Origin: DATHZQ01 sp963823505
GTDB taxonomy: Bacteria; Actinomycetota; Acidimicrobiia; Spongiisociales; UBA5794
DNA: 64,000 nucleotides
Assembly: GCA_963823505.1 (NCBI GenBank)
Contig: CAWGLY010000006.1
Coordinates: 248,001-312,000, forward strand
Direction of reading: 5' to 3'
Shown here: positions 8,106 through 18,104 of the stretch, in pieces
Layout: every line of letters begins with the position of its first letter
How positions within the stretch are numbered: position 1 is the first letter of the stretch
The notes under the pieces: generated by a model
Databases searched by the model: none
What the model was told of the DNA's origin: nothing
What the model saw: the letters and a program-made list of their open reading frames with translations, nothing else
Translations under genes and position numbers: made by a program

Positions 8106-8785
8106 GAGGAGCGGCCCTTGGCTCCCACTTGCGCAAGCAGGGGCCGATCGTCGAGAAACCCGTAGTCCTCGAGGATGCGCACCACCTCACCGGCGATGGT
8201 CGCACACGCCGCAGGCCTGTAGCTCATCGCGGACTCGACGTGGTCGGCACCCCCGAGCTCGGCGATGAGGCGATCGATGTCGATGACGGAGATCCCGAGA
8301 TCGTGCGACACCAACACAACGAGGAGATCGAGTCGCTGGATGCGCAGCGAGACAGGCTCCTCGGTGATCCCAGAGTACGTGAAGCGATCGTCGTCCGGGT
8401 CAATCGTCGACGCGTTGGCGACGAGGACGTGGGCGCCGACCTTCTCCTTGAGAAGGCGGATGACCGCCTCGAGATCGTCTCTGACCCTATGGGTCGCCTC
8501 TTCTGCATTGGCGCCTCGGTTGCCGAGGTTGCGCACGTCGTCGGCAATCGACAGCAGGACGACATCCGGGTTCCACTCGATCAGTTCGGACGTGCCGGCT
8601 TCGAGCTCACTGCGCAATGCCGCGAACCCGGAACTACCTTCATGGCCGACTTGGACGTCGACATCGGGGAAGCCCGCAGCGAGCAGCTCACGCACTCCAC
8701 GATCGAGCTTGGAGCCGCCATCGCTGCGCGACAACGTCGCATCGATCATGTCGGCGTCGGCTTTGACGAACAGACGAAGGGTCAC
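8102..8785 (-). CDS. SGNH-like protein lacking the catalytic histidine, first gene of the cassette
   Basis: A 227-residue protein related to the third cassette gene. Matching elements are NPDVVLLSIADDVRNLG, HVLVANASTIDPDDDRFTYS, ISVIDIDRLIAELG and AGEVVRILEDYGFL. The first strand LRLFVKADADMIDATLS occupies the place of the GDS block but has no serine there. The C-terminal segment ESAMSYRPAACATIAG replaces the D-x-x-H dyad seen in the partner, so this copy looks like a pseudoenzyme. The start is GTG with AGGAG seven nt upstream. It overlaps the lipoyl-like gene by 4 nt. I do not recognise a characterised family; the fold assignment rests on motif order and the paralogy. Confidence 0.6.
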   Translation of the reverse strand: MTLRLFVKADADMIDATLSRSDGGSKLDRGVRELLAAGFPDVDVQVGHEGSSGFAALRSELEAGTSELIEWNPDVVLLSIADDVRNLGNRGANAEEATHRVRDDLEAVIRLLKEKVGAHVLVANASTIDPDDDRFTYSGITEEPVSLRIQRLDLLVVLVSHDLGISVIDIDRLIAELGGADHVESAMSYRPAACATIAGEVVRILEDYGFLDDRPLLAQVGAKGRSS

Positions 8786-8880
8786 GCTGTGCTCCTGTGG
8801 TGGGAGGACGGCTCGCGGAGAGACCTCGATCCCGGTCCCCCGTCGTCAATCCCCCGCGGGCTTTCGAGACTCAAGGCTAC

Positions 8881-8939
8881 CACCGGCGCCACCGGTGCCC
8901 TACGGGCTGATCGACCCATTTCACACCCGGTCGCCGGGT
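8881..8939. terminator. Two tandem hairpins between polysaccharide operons
   Basis: Two compact inverted repeats lie between a glycosyltransferase stop and the next gene on the same strand: CACCGG-cgcca-CCGGTG and, 27 nt on, ACCCGG-tcg-CCGGGT. No T-tract follows either. They may slow or end transcription between the two gene groups. Confidence 0.35.
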
Positions 8940-8951
8940 CACACCTGTCCG

Positions 8952-10094
8952 TCACTTCGCCACCGTCGCCAGGAGGTCGAGCATGCGCTTGGCGGCCAGC
9001 TCGGCGCGGAACTCTGCTTCGAAGATCTCCCTGCTGCGCTCGCCGTACGTCCGCATCCGCTCGGCATCGCCCAGCAGCTCCAGAATCGCCGAGGCGAGCC
9101 GGGCGCCATCGCCCGGCGGGACGAGCAGGGCGTTCTCACCTTCCACGACAACCTCCCTGAGTGCGGGGATGTCCGAGACGACAACGGGCAGGGACATGGC
9201 GAGCGCCTCGATCAGGGCGCCGCCGAGGCCCTCGTAGACCGAGGGAAAGACGAAGAGGTCGGAGGCCGCCAGGACGTCGGCGACATCACTGCGGTGCCCG
9301 AGCAGCTTGACCACGCCGCCGAGGCCAAGCCGGGCTATCTGCTCCTCGAGTGCAGCCGACGCATGACCGTGCCGTCCGGCAACGAGGAGGACGGCGTGAG
9401 GACGCACTTCAGCAACCTCGGCGAATGCATCCACCAAGTGGCAGTGGCCCTTCTGGTACTCCTGCCTGCCAACCGTCACGACAACGTCGGCGTCGTCAGC
9501 CAGGCCGAGCCTCATCCGTATTGCGCTGCGCCTCTCCGGCCCTGCCCGCCCGAGACGCTGCTCGTCACGGCCCCGCTTGACCACGGTGATGCGCTCGGGT
9601 TTGACCCGCATCGTCTCGACGGTGGAATCTTTCACCGCCTGGCTCACTGCGTGAAAATGATCGGTGAAGTGCCGTGCGGAAAAACCGTCGACTGTCTTGA
9701 CGAGACGCAACTTGCGGGCATCGACGTTCGGGTCGTCGAGGCGAGCCGGATCGTATGCGGTGTTGGCGAGGTTGGACATCACAGGGACTTTCAAGCCGAT
9801 GCACGCCATCCGGCCGACCATGTCCGCATCGAACAACGACGTGTAGACGAGATTCGGCCGGAGCAGTTTGACGAGCTTGCGCAGTGACCGTGCTTTGGCT
9901 GCGAGTCCCTTGCCGTGGAGGAGCCGCACGTCAAAGCCGGCGTCCCGGACTTCCTGCTCGAAACCCACGTCCTTGGAAGCGAGACAGGCAATCGTGGGGG
10001 TCACGCCGCTGGCGACAAACTCAGGGAGCAGCTCGACGAGTGAACGTTCCGCACCGCCTGCGCCGAATGAGTTGATGACGAAGAGATACCGCAT
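8952..10094 (-). CDS. GT4-family glycosyltransferase
   Basis: A 380-residue GT-B glycosyltransferase. MRYLFVINSFGAGGAERSLV carries the G-G-A-E-R loop typical of GT4 enzymes. The C-terminal half contains VVVTVGRQEYQKGHCHLVDA, LLGHRSDVADVLAASDLFVF and SVYEGLGGALIEALAMSLPV, with the E-x7-E motif that binds the nucleotide sugar. The open frame continues upstream into the deacetylase gene, but family alignment and the RYLFVIN start fix the ATG. It follows the polysaccharide deacetylase gene by 10 nt on the same strand and probably shares its transcript. Sugar specificity is unknown. Confidence 0.88.
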   Translation of the reverse strand: MRYLFVINSFGAGGAERSLVELLPEFVASGVTPTIACLASKDVGFEQEVRDAGFDVRLLHGKGLAAKARSLRKLVKLLRPNLVYTSLFDADMVGRMACIGLKVPVMSNLANTAYDPARLDDPNVDARKLRLVKTVDGFSARHFTDHFHAVSQAVKDSTVETMRVKPERITVVKRGRDEQRLGRAGPERRSAIRMRLGLADDADVVVTVGRQEYQKGHCHLVDAFAEVAEVRPHAVLLVAGRHGHASAALEEQIARLGLGGVVKLLGHRSDVADVLAASDLFVFPSVYEGLGGALIEALAMSLPVVVSDIPALREVVVEGENALLVPPGDGARLASAILELLGDAERMRTYGERSREIFEAEFRAELAAKRMLDLLATVAK

Positions 10095-10104
10095 GGCCGC
10101 CCGC

Positions 10105-10920
10105 CTACGGCCCCTCGTAATGCGCAAGACGCCTTCGCACGACGTCTTCGAGGCGCATCCCGGTCCGCAGCTTGCGGCGGAAGAAGAACACGCCATCGCT
10201 GAGCTGCACCGCAACCCGGTTCAGCAACAGCGGGTCGGTGCCGGCCGTGATCGGAGCGCCGGTACCCAGAGTTGCGGTCGTGTAGCGGGCCTTCACGGCA
10301 GCTCCGGCGGCTTCCGACCAATAGCCCCATGGGTAGGCAAAATGCTCGGGAATCGTCCCCATCCGCTTCTCGATGAGCCGATCGCTGGTCTCCAGCTCTT
10401 CGATGGCCTGGTCCGCCGTGGCTTCCCGCATGTCGAGATGCCGGTGGGTATGGGCACCAAGGGTCATCAGGCCCGACGTTGCCATGTCTTCGATTTGCGC
10501 CCAGGTGAGCGGCTCGGCGCCCCCGCCGGGGAACAGCGGTTCGCGGCTCTCGACCGGGTGTGTGGTCAGATACAACGTGAAGGGCATGTTGCGCTTCACC
10601 AGCTCCGGGTAGCCCAGGCGATAGAAGTCGTCGTAGCCGTCGTCGAAGGTGAGCACGTACTGCCGCTCGCTGCCCGGCTTCCCCCGCTCGGCAACGGCTT
10701 GGTCGAGACTCACCACGGTCCCATTGGCGGCCATCCAGTCGAGTTGGGCGACAAAGGCAGCCTTGGTGACCTCCATCTGACGGCCGAGCCCGGCCCCGAT
10801 CTGGTGGTAGATGAGGATCCTTGGTCCGGGAAAGTCACCGAACAACGGGTCGGCGGCGGCAAACACGATCTTGGCGCTCCGTCTGGCGCCTTCTTTCAGT
10901 ACTTGGGCGGGGCGTCCCAT
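10105..10920 (-). CDS. Polysaccharide deacetylase (NodB/CE4 family)
   Basis: A 271-residue CE4-type enzyme that should remove N- or O-acetyl groups from a glycan with a metal-bound water. The NodB motifs are clear: motif 1 VLTFDDGYDDFY (catalytic base and metal Asp), motif 2 GAHTHRHLDM (H-x3-H metal ligands), motif 3 HFAYPWGYWSE. The order and a length near 270 residues fit single-domain cytoplasmic or membrane-associated NodB enzymes of capsule loci; I see no signal peptide. Its start lies within the upstream sulfotransferase gene (25-nt overlap), and a glycosyltransferase gene follows after 10 nt, so the three are almost certainly co-transcribed and act on the same polymer. Confidence 0.88.
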   Translation of the reverse strand: MGRPAQVLKEGARRSAKIVFAAADPLFGDFPGPRILIYHQIGAGLGRQMEVTKAAFVAQLDWMAANGTVVSLDQAVAERGKPGSERQYVLTFDDGYDDFYRLGYPELVKRNMPFTLYLTTHPVESREPLFPGGGAEPLTWAQIEDMATSGLMTLGAHTHRHLDMREATADQAIEELETSDRLIEKRMGTIPEHFAYPWGYWSEAAGAAVKARYTTATLGTGAPITAGTDPLLLNRVAVQLSDGVFFFRRKLRTGMRLEDVVRRRLAHYEGP

Positions 10921-11825
10921 CGAAACTCCTCTCCCAAGAGGTCCACCAAAGCTGCATTGGGCTTCTCGAACCGATCTGCCAGGTAGTCCGCCACGTCCTC
11001 AGGGGCCTTCTTGTAGGTCCCCTCCGCGCTCCCCACGTAGCTGTAGTTGCGAAACTCCGGCGGGTGCCAGACCGGGAGATCCAGGAAGTCGAGAATTCGC
11101 TCGAAAGTCTCTGTGGGCCTCGCGGTGAACTCATCAAACCGGATCGCCAGGACCTGATCGCGGGGGTAGTGCTCCAGCCAGCGCTCCAGCTGCTCGGCGT
11201 ACCGCCCGCGCATCACATACGAAAACCGGCGAAGTGGCAGCGCCTTCGTTGTGGGGTCCGCCGCCGTCCGCTCCGGCTCCCCCTCGAGGCGGCTGTCCTC
11301 GGCAGCAAGCGCAGCCGGAAGATCGAGATCTTCGAGACCGTGACGCACACTGTGGTGGTAGTGCGACACCGCCCGTTCGGACGGCTCCCGCAACATCACG
11401 ATCAGTTTGGCGTTCGGCACCAGGGCACGGGCGCGGGCGGGTGCTCGCGGGTCCAGGAGATAGTCTGGAGTGGCCTCGAATGTGAGAAATGGGCGCTTCC
11501 GCAACCGGGCGAGCGTGCGGCGCAGCTTCCAGGGAAAGTGGGCTCGGTACCAGCGTTCACCCTTGTCGTAGTCGGTCGAGAAGTACTCGATCTCCTTCCG
11601 CAACGAGGGCGCGACGTTGGGGTGCCTGCTCAGGTACTTGTAGAGCGAGCTCGTGCCGCAGCGCTGCCCTCCGATGACGAGCGCATCGGGCAACGTGCGC
11701 ACCGGGCCGGTCCAGTTGCGGATCGCAAGCCGCCACTTGACGACTCTGCTGCGGAGCGACATCGGCACGATCGCCTTCAGGTGATCGGACGCGTCCTGTC
11801 GCAGTCTGTCGATCTGTCGCCCCAT
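10896..11825 (-). CDS. Sulfotransferase domain protein (heparan-sulfotransferase-like)
   Basis: A 309-residue PAPS-dependent sulfotransferase of the Sulfotransfer_1 type. LPDALVIGGQRCGTSSLYKY is the 5'-phosphosulfate loop (GxxRCGTSSL) near residue 50. KEIEYFSTDYDKGERWYRAHF is the K-E-x-x-F-F substrate-site region seen in heparan sulfotransferases, and LIVMLREPSERAVSHYHHSV is the 3'-phosphate site with the conserved REP-x-x-R-x-x-S-x-Y pattern. It therefore resembles carbohydrate O- or N-sulfotransferases more than small-molecule ones. It overlaps the deacetylase gene. Deacetylation followed by sulfation, as in heparan modification, is an attractive but unproven reading of this gene order. Confidence 0.9.
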   Translation of the reverse strand: MGRQIDRLRQDASDHLKAIVPMSLRSRVVKWRLAIRNWTGPVRTLPDALVIGGQRCGTSSLYKYLSRHPNVAPSLRKEIEYFSTDYDKGERWYRAHFPWKLRRTLARLRKRPFLTFEATPDYLLDPRAPARARALVPNAKLIVMLREPSERAVSHYHHSVRHGLEDLDLPAALAAEDSRLEGEPERTAADPTTKALPLRRFSYVMRGRYAEQLERWLEHYPRDQVLAIRFDEFTARPTETFERILDFLDLPVWHPPEFRNYSYVGSAEGTYKKAPEDVADYLADRFEKPNAALVDLLGEEFRWDAPPKY

Positions 11826-11853
11826 ACCTTCGTTCCCGGCCCTTCAGCGCTTG

Positions 11854-13752
11854 TCAGGTGTCGGTCTTGTCGCCGGCGAGCGCACCAAGCGATTCGCCGA
11901 GGCGATCCAACAGCCCACGCTCTTCTTCCGGCTCGGTCTCGGCGGCCGAGGCGGCACCGGCTGCCCCCGGCTCGAGAGCCGTCCGGCTGATGTCGCTCGC
12001 CGGTACGAAGCCGCGCCGCGGCTTGATGCCGAGCAGGATCGCCCCGATGAGCCGGCTCCGGCTGCCGCCGAACTGCTCGACGAGACGTTCGATGTGCTGT
12101 TGGCGAGTGCGTCCCATCGTCGTGATCACGACGTAGGCGGACACCAGACCGGCCATGACGTAGGCGAAGGGCGACAGCGCCGACGGCCCGACGACCATCA
12201 CGATGTCGTACCGCGCGACGGCTTGCTCGGTGAGCTGACGGAAGGACTTGCTCGCGAGGACGTCGACGGCATCGACGGTACGCGCATCTCCCGGCAGTAT
12301 CCAGAGATTGGGAGCGAGCTCGTGCGCACCGTCGAGGACCCCGGTGACTCCGGCCGCAAGCGCATCGTCGTCGACCGCGTCGTAGTCGAGATCGGCGAGG
12401 TTCGAGCCGCCGGCAACGATGTCACGGTACGCCGGGAGCCCCCCGATCTGCCCGTCGACCACCAGTACGGACCGACCGACTCCCGCGAGGCTATTGGCAA
12501 CGTCGAGCACCAGGCCCGAAACGGAGTCGTCCGTGGTTCCCAGCCCGGTGAACCCGATGGTGACCGGACCGCCGGCGTGGTAGAGACCAAGAATCGCGGA
12601 GCGGGCACTCTGCACGCCCTTCTGCCGCACTTGCTGGTAGCGCCGCGGCCGCATCCCGAAGCGCGATTGCTGCTGCGGGACCTCGGCGAGGATCGGCACC
12701 GGACCCAGGTCGGAACGAGACCAGACCGTGCCTTGGATCCGATCGATGATGACGATGGCAGCGAGACCCGCCATCGCCCCCGCGAGGAGGCCGATGAGGG
12801 CGCTGAGCATCCTGTCTGTCGGTGCGGACGTCTCATCGGTGAGGACCACCTCGCCGACCACCAACCGGTCGGTCGACTCGAGCTGCTCCTGGAGCGCCAG
12901 GAACTGCTGGCTGATCTCTGTCATCCGGGCCTCGAGGGCAGTCTTCTCGAGTTCCTCTTCGGCAGTCAGCTCGAACTCTTCCACAGGGGGCTGAACCGGG
13001 GTGATGGCCTCGAGCTGGCCCTTCAGGTCGGTGAGCCGAGCGGTGATCCGGTCGAGCCTGCCTTCGAGCTCGGAGATCAGATCCGTATCGCGGTCTTCCT
13101 CGGCGACCTCGAGCGCGGCAAACAACTCCTCTTCGATTTCTCCCACGTCACCGGTTGTCGCCGTGATGCGGTTGTTGAGGATGTCGATCTGCGCCTGGAT
13201 GTCGACCGGAATGGGCACCTCTTCCGGCGGCGGTGGCGCCTCGAAGGCCTTCAGCCGCACGGTGATCGTGCTGGCCTCTTCGACGAGGATGGCGATCTCC
13301 CCAGGCACGTCGACCGTGGTGGGATCCACTGCGAGGTAGTTGTCCCGCATCTCGATCACGATCTCCTCGGCGGTCTGCTCTGACGGAGAGATGGCAAGGA
13401 ACTCCAGCCTTGCTTCCTCGGGCACGCCGCGAAGCGCCACCCCAGGCTCTTCGAGAAGAGTGGCATTGATCTCTTCGGCTGCCGCCAGCGCGGTGTCCAG
13501 CACCTCGGCCGCGGCAGTGTTGGTGGTGGTCCCGCCCCCCTGGTTGCGGCTGTTGCCGCCCCCTGTCGTCGCTGCTTCCTCTTCCGGCTCCTCGACGATG
13601 AATGTGATCGAGGCGACCGCGGAGAAACGTTGTTCGATGTTGTCGTTGGAGTAGTTGGTGAAAGCAATCGCGGCGACCACACCAATCGCTGCCATCGCAG
13701 CGATCAGCCACCACCGCGCTCGCACCATGCGGCGTAGCCTGCTCAGTTCCAT
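11854..13752 (-). CDS. Wzz-like polysaccharide co-polymerase with degenerate BY-kinase domain
   Basis: A 632-residue chain-length regulator. One helix near residues 13-31 (WWLIAAMAAIGVVAAIAF) and a second near residues 308-327 (MLSALIGLLAGAMAGLAAIV) flank a long extracytoplasmic region with acidic coiled-coil segments and a Gly/Asn/Thr-rich insert at residues 60-80. The C-terminal ~270 residues resemble a BY-kinase/ParA-type domain: VTIGFTGLGTTDDSVSGLVL in the Walker A position and VLVVDGQIGGLPAYRD as Walker A'. The P-loop lysine-Ser/Thr pair is absent and there is no tyrosine-rich tail, so kinase activity is unlikely. It lies 6 nt after the 4,6-dehydratase gene, in the same operon. Role: controls length or export of the polymer. 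Confidence 0.82.
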   Translation of the reverse strand: MELSRLRRMVRARWWLIAAMAAIGVVAAIAFTNYSNDNIEQRFSAVASITFIVEEPEEEAATTGGGNSRNQGGGTTTNTAAAEVLDTALAAAEEINATLLEEPGVALRGVPEEARLEFLAISPSEQTAEEIVIEMRDNYLAVDPTTVDVPGEIAILVEEASTITVRLKAFEAPPPPEEVPIPVDIQAQIDILNNRITATTGDVGEIEEELFAALEVAEEDRDTDLISELEGRLDRITARLTDLKGQLEAITPVQPPVEEFELTAEEELEKTALEARMTEISQQFLALQEQLESTDRLVVGEVVLTDETSAPTDRMLSALIGLLAGAMAGLAAIVIIDRIQGTVWSRSDLGPVPILAEVPQQQSRFGMRPRRYQQVRQKGVQSARSAILGLYHAGGPVTIGFTGLGTTDDSVSGLVLDVANSLAGVGRSVLVVDGQIGGLPAYRDIVAGGSNLADLDYDAVDDDALAAGVTGVLDGAHELAPNLWILPGDARTVDAVDVLASKSFRQLTEQAVARYDIVMVVGPSALSPFAYVMAGLVSAYVVITTMGRTRQQHIERLVEQFGGSRSRLIGAILLGIKPRRGFVPASDISRTALEPGAAGAASAAETEPEEERGLLDRLGESLGALAGDKTDT

Positions 13753-13758
13753 GTTTTG

Positions 13759-15696
<1,938 letters not shown>

Positions 15697-15864
15697 TGCT
15701 CCCCCGTACTGCCTGCTGCTCGCTCATACTTCACGCTCAACGATTCCGAGCTGCGGCGCCCCCTGCGCGATATGTGTGACGGTCGGGCTCAGCGCCCAAA
15801 CATGAGCTCCGACCCCACTGACTGTAATGGTGACCGCCAACGACGAACACCCCTTTTGGCCCTA

Positions 15865-15895
15865 TTGACCAGAATTGGGGCGAGCGCCCTAGATA
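15865..15895 (+). promoter_or_regulatory. Possible promoter in the 342-nt divergent spacer
   Basis: The spacer between the dehydratase and the rightward glycosyltransferase contains TTGACC, a 19-nt gap, then TAGATA, pointing toward the rightward gene. The gap is two nt longer than ideal, so this is only a candidate. Nothing else definite is seen in this spacer; I found no riboswitch or small gene. Confidence 0.3.
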
Positions 15896-16038
15896 CATCC
15901 ATTCCGGGGTTTCCGTACCCGTGGTACCTTCGCGATCACAAGTCTCGAGCACGGTCTGACCATCGTGCGCGATCGGGGGGATCGGGTCATCATGAACGGA
16001 TCGGCGCAGCGCCGTGCCGCAAACGCACGGAGGACGCC

Positions 16039-17136
16039 ATGACGCCGCGTCCGAAAATCCTGGTGGCGATCAAGGGGCTCGGCATCGGCGGGGCAGAGAT
16101 GCTGATCGCCGAGAGCGCCCGGCTGTGGGACAGGGAACGATTCGACTACCGCGTCGTCTACGTGCTGCCATGGAAGGACCAGCTCGTCGGGCGGCTCCAG
16201 GACCTCGATGTGCCGGTGACGTGCATCGGCACCAAACGGGGGATGACTCCTTCGTCGTGGATGGCCCTCCGCAAGCTCGCCAAGACCGACAGCAACCTGG
16301 TGCACGCCCACTTGCCCGCCATGGGAGCGGTGGCGCGTATCGTCTCACCGGTTCCGGTGGTCTACACCGAGCACAACATCGCCGGTTCATATCGCAGGCC
16401 GGTCCAGCTCGCCAATCGCTGGACGTACGGGCGGAATGCCGCCGTCACTGCGGTGTCCCAGGCCGTCGCAGACTCGATCGTCGACTACCCGGGACCGCAG
16501 GCACACGTCGTTTCCAACGGCGTGTCGGTGGAGGTCGCAGCGGAAGATGCGGCCGCTGCACGCACCGAGCTGGGTTTGGCGCATGACGACCCACTGGTCG
16601 TGCACGTCGGGAACATCCGGCCACACAAAGGACACGCCAACCTCGTCGATACCGTCGTGCGTCTGGTGGAGGTGGTGCCGAATGTGAGGGTTGTATCCAT
16701 CGGGGGAGAGAAGAACGACGGCGACCTCGATCGGGTTCGCGGCCACGCCTCCGACGCAGGCGTGGCCGGCAACCTGTCGTTCCTCGGCCGCCGCGAGGAC
16801 GCCCTCGCCTTTGTCAAAGCTGCCGACGTGTTCGCCAACCCCTCTGACTTCGAAGGGCTGCCCGTTGCGGTGCTCGAGGCCATGTTCCTCGGTACCCCGG
16901 TCGTCGCGACCTCCGTCGGCGGGGTGCCTGCCATCGTGCACGATGGCGAGACGGGTCTGCTCGTGCCCCCGCGAGATCCCCAGGCGCTCGCCGACGGTGT
17001 CGCCAGGGTGCTCACCGATCGCGACGACGCCGCCGCCATGGCCGCAGCGGCCAAGAAGGTGATCGAGCGGGACTACAGCCTGGAGACGATGGTCAGGAAA
17101 CTGGAGTCCATGTACGCCGAGGTGCTCGGTGGCTGA
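16039..17136 (+). CDS. GT4-family glycosyltransferase
   Basis: A 365-residue GT-B glycosyltransferase. The N-terminus PKILVAIKGLGIGGAEMLIA has the G-G-A-E loop; VVYTEHNIAGSYRRP carries the E-H-N acceptor-side motif; the donor side shows VVHVGNIRPHKGHANLV, FLGRREDALAFVKAADVF and SDFEGLPVAVLEAMFLGTPV with the E-x7-E pair. GGAGG lies 5 nt before the ATG, and the longer open frame upstream has no family similarity. The next gene starts within its last codons (8-nt overlap). Transfers an unknown sugar during polymer assembly. Confidence 0.9.
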   Translation: MTPRPKILVAIKGLGIGGAEMLIAESARLWDRERFDYRVVYVLPWKDQLVGRLQDLDVPVTCIGTKRGMTPSSWMALRKLAKTDSNLVHAHLPAMGAVARIVSPVPVVYTEHNIAGSYRRPVQLANRWTYGRNAAVTAVSQAVADSIVDYPGPQAHVVSNGVSVEVAAEDAAAARTELGLAHDDPLVVHVGNIRPHKGHANLVDTVVRLVEVVPNVRVVSIGGEKNDGDLDRVRGHASDAGVAGNLSFLGRREDALAFVKAADVFANPSDFEGLPVAVLEAMFLGTPVVATSVGGVPAIVHDGETGLLVPPRDPQALADGVARVLTDRDDAAAMAAAAKKVIERDYSLETMVRKLESMYAEVLGG

Positions 17137-18085
17137 CCAGACCATCTCCGTGCGGACGTTCGTGGACGAAGATCTCGAACCCGTCCTCGACCTGCTGCGT
17201 GCCTCCCTCGGAGAAACGGCAGTGCTCCAGCGCACCCCTGAGCTGTTCAGGTGGAAACACATCATCAATCCATTTGGCCGCTCGATCATCCTCGTCGCCG
17301 AAGCCGACAACCGCATCGTCGGCCTCAGGGCCTTCATGCGCTGGGAGTTGACCACACCCAACGGCACGACCCTTCGCTGTGTCAGAGCGGTGGACACGGC
17401 AACCCATCCCGAGTACCAGCGCCGCGGGATCTTCCGGCAGCTGACGCTCGCAGCACTCGCCGAGGCGACAGCCGACGGCGTCGACATGGTCTTCAACACG
17501 CCGAACCCGCAGTCCGGCGCCGGGTATCTGCGCATGGGCTGGCAGGAGGTTGGCCCGATCGGCGTGCTGGCCGCACCCGGCAAGGGTGTGTTCCGCGGCA
17601 AAGTCGACGCCGACCGGCTCCCCGTCGCCACCGACTTCATCCACAACGCTGCACCCGTCGGCGACCTCGACGTCACCGACCGGCCCGCCGCAGGGCTCCG
17701 CACACCGCGCACCGCGGCCTACCTGCGGTGGCGGTTCACGGAACACCCCACCGCCCAGTACGTGAGAGTCGACGCAAAGGGCTCGACGGCCATCGTTCGG
17801 CTCAACGTGCGCAGCGGACGGCGAGAGCTCGTCGTCTCCGACGTCTTTGGCCAGCAGCCGGCATCGGCCATCGGCCGAACCCTGTGGAACGGGCGGGCCA
17901 CCTACGTAGGCGGGTGGTTCTCCAAGGGCTCCCCGGAACGGCGGGCAGCAGCACGTCGCGGCATGCTGCCGATCCCCACGATCACCACCCTCACCCTGGT
18001 CGCCAACCCACTGCGTACGTTGCCGGCGGACGTGGGTAGCCTCGCGTCATGGGATCTTGCATCCAGCGACCTGGAGCTGCTCTGA
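17129..18085 (+). CDS. GNAT-family acetyltransferase
   Basis: A 318-residue protein with an N-terminal GNAT fold. The acetyl-CoA binding segment is VDTATHPEYQRRGIFRQLTL (V-x-P-x-x-x-x-x-G-I pattern with YQRRGI) at residues ~90-110, followed by NTPNPQSGAGYLRMGW, where Y-x-x-x-G-F/W closes the fold. The C-terminal ~130 residues contain TAAYLRWRFTEHPTAQY, as in GNAT proteins of polysaccharide loci that acetylate amino sugars. The start is GTG inside the preceding glycosyltransferase gene. It probably acetylates a sugar nucleotide or lipid-linked sugar; substrate unknown. Confidence 0.8.
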   Translation: MADQTISVRTFVDEDLEPVLDLLRASLGETAVLQRTPELFRWKHIINPFGRSIILVAEADNRIVGLRAFMRWELTTPNGTTLRCVRAVDTATHPEYQRRGIFRQLTLAALAEATADGVDMVFNTPNPQSGAGYLRMGWQEVGPIGVLAAPGKGVFRGKVDADRLPVATDFIHNAAPVGDLDVTDRPAAGLRTPRTAAYLRWRFTEHPTAQYVRVDAKGSTAIVRLNVRSGRRELVVSDVFGQQPASAIGRTLWNGRATYVGGWFSKGSPERRAAARRGMLPIPTITTLTLVANPLRTLPADVGSLASWDLASSDLELL

Positions 18086-18104
18086 TGCGCCGGGAAGTGC
18101 GCTG

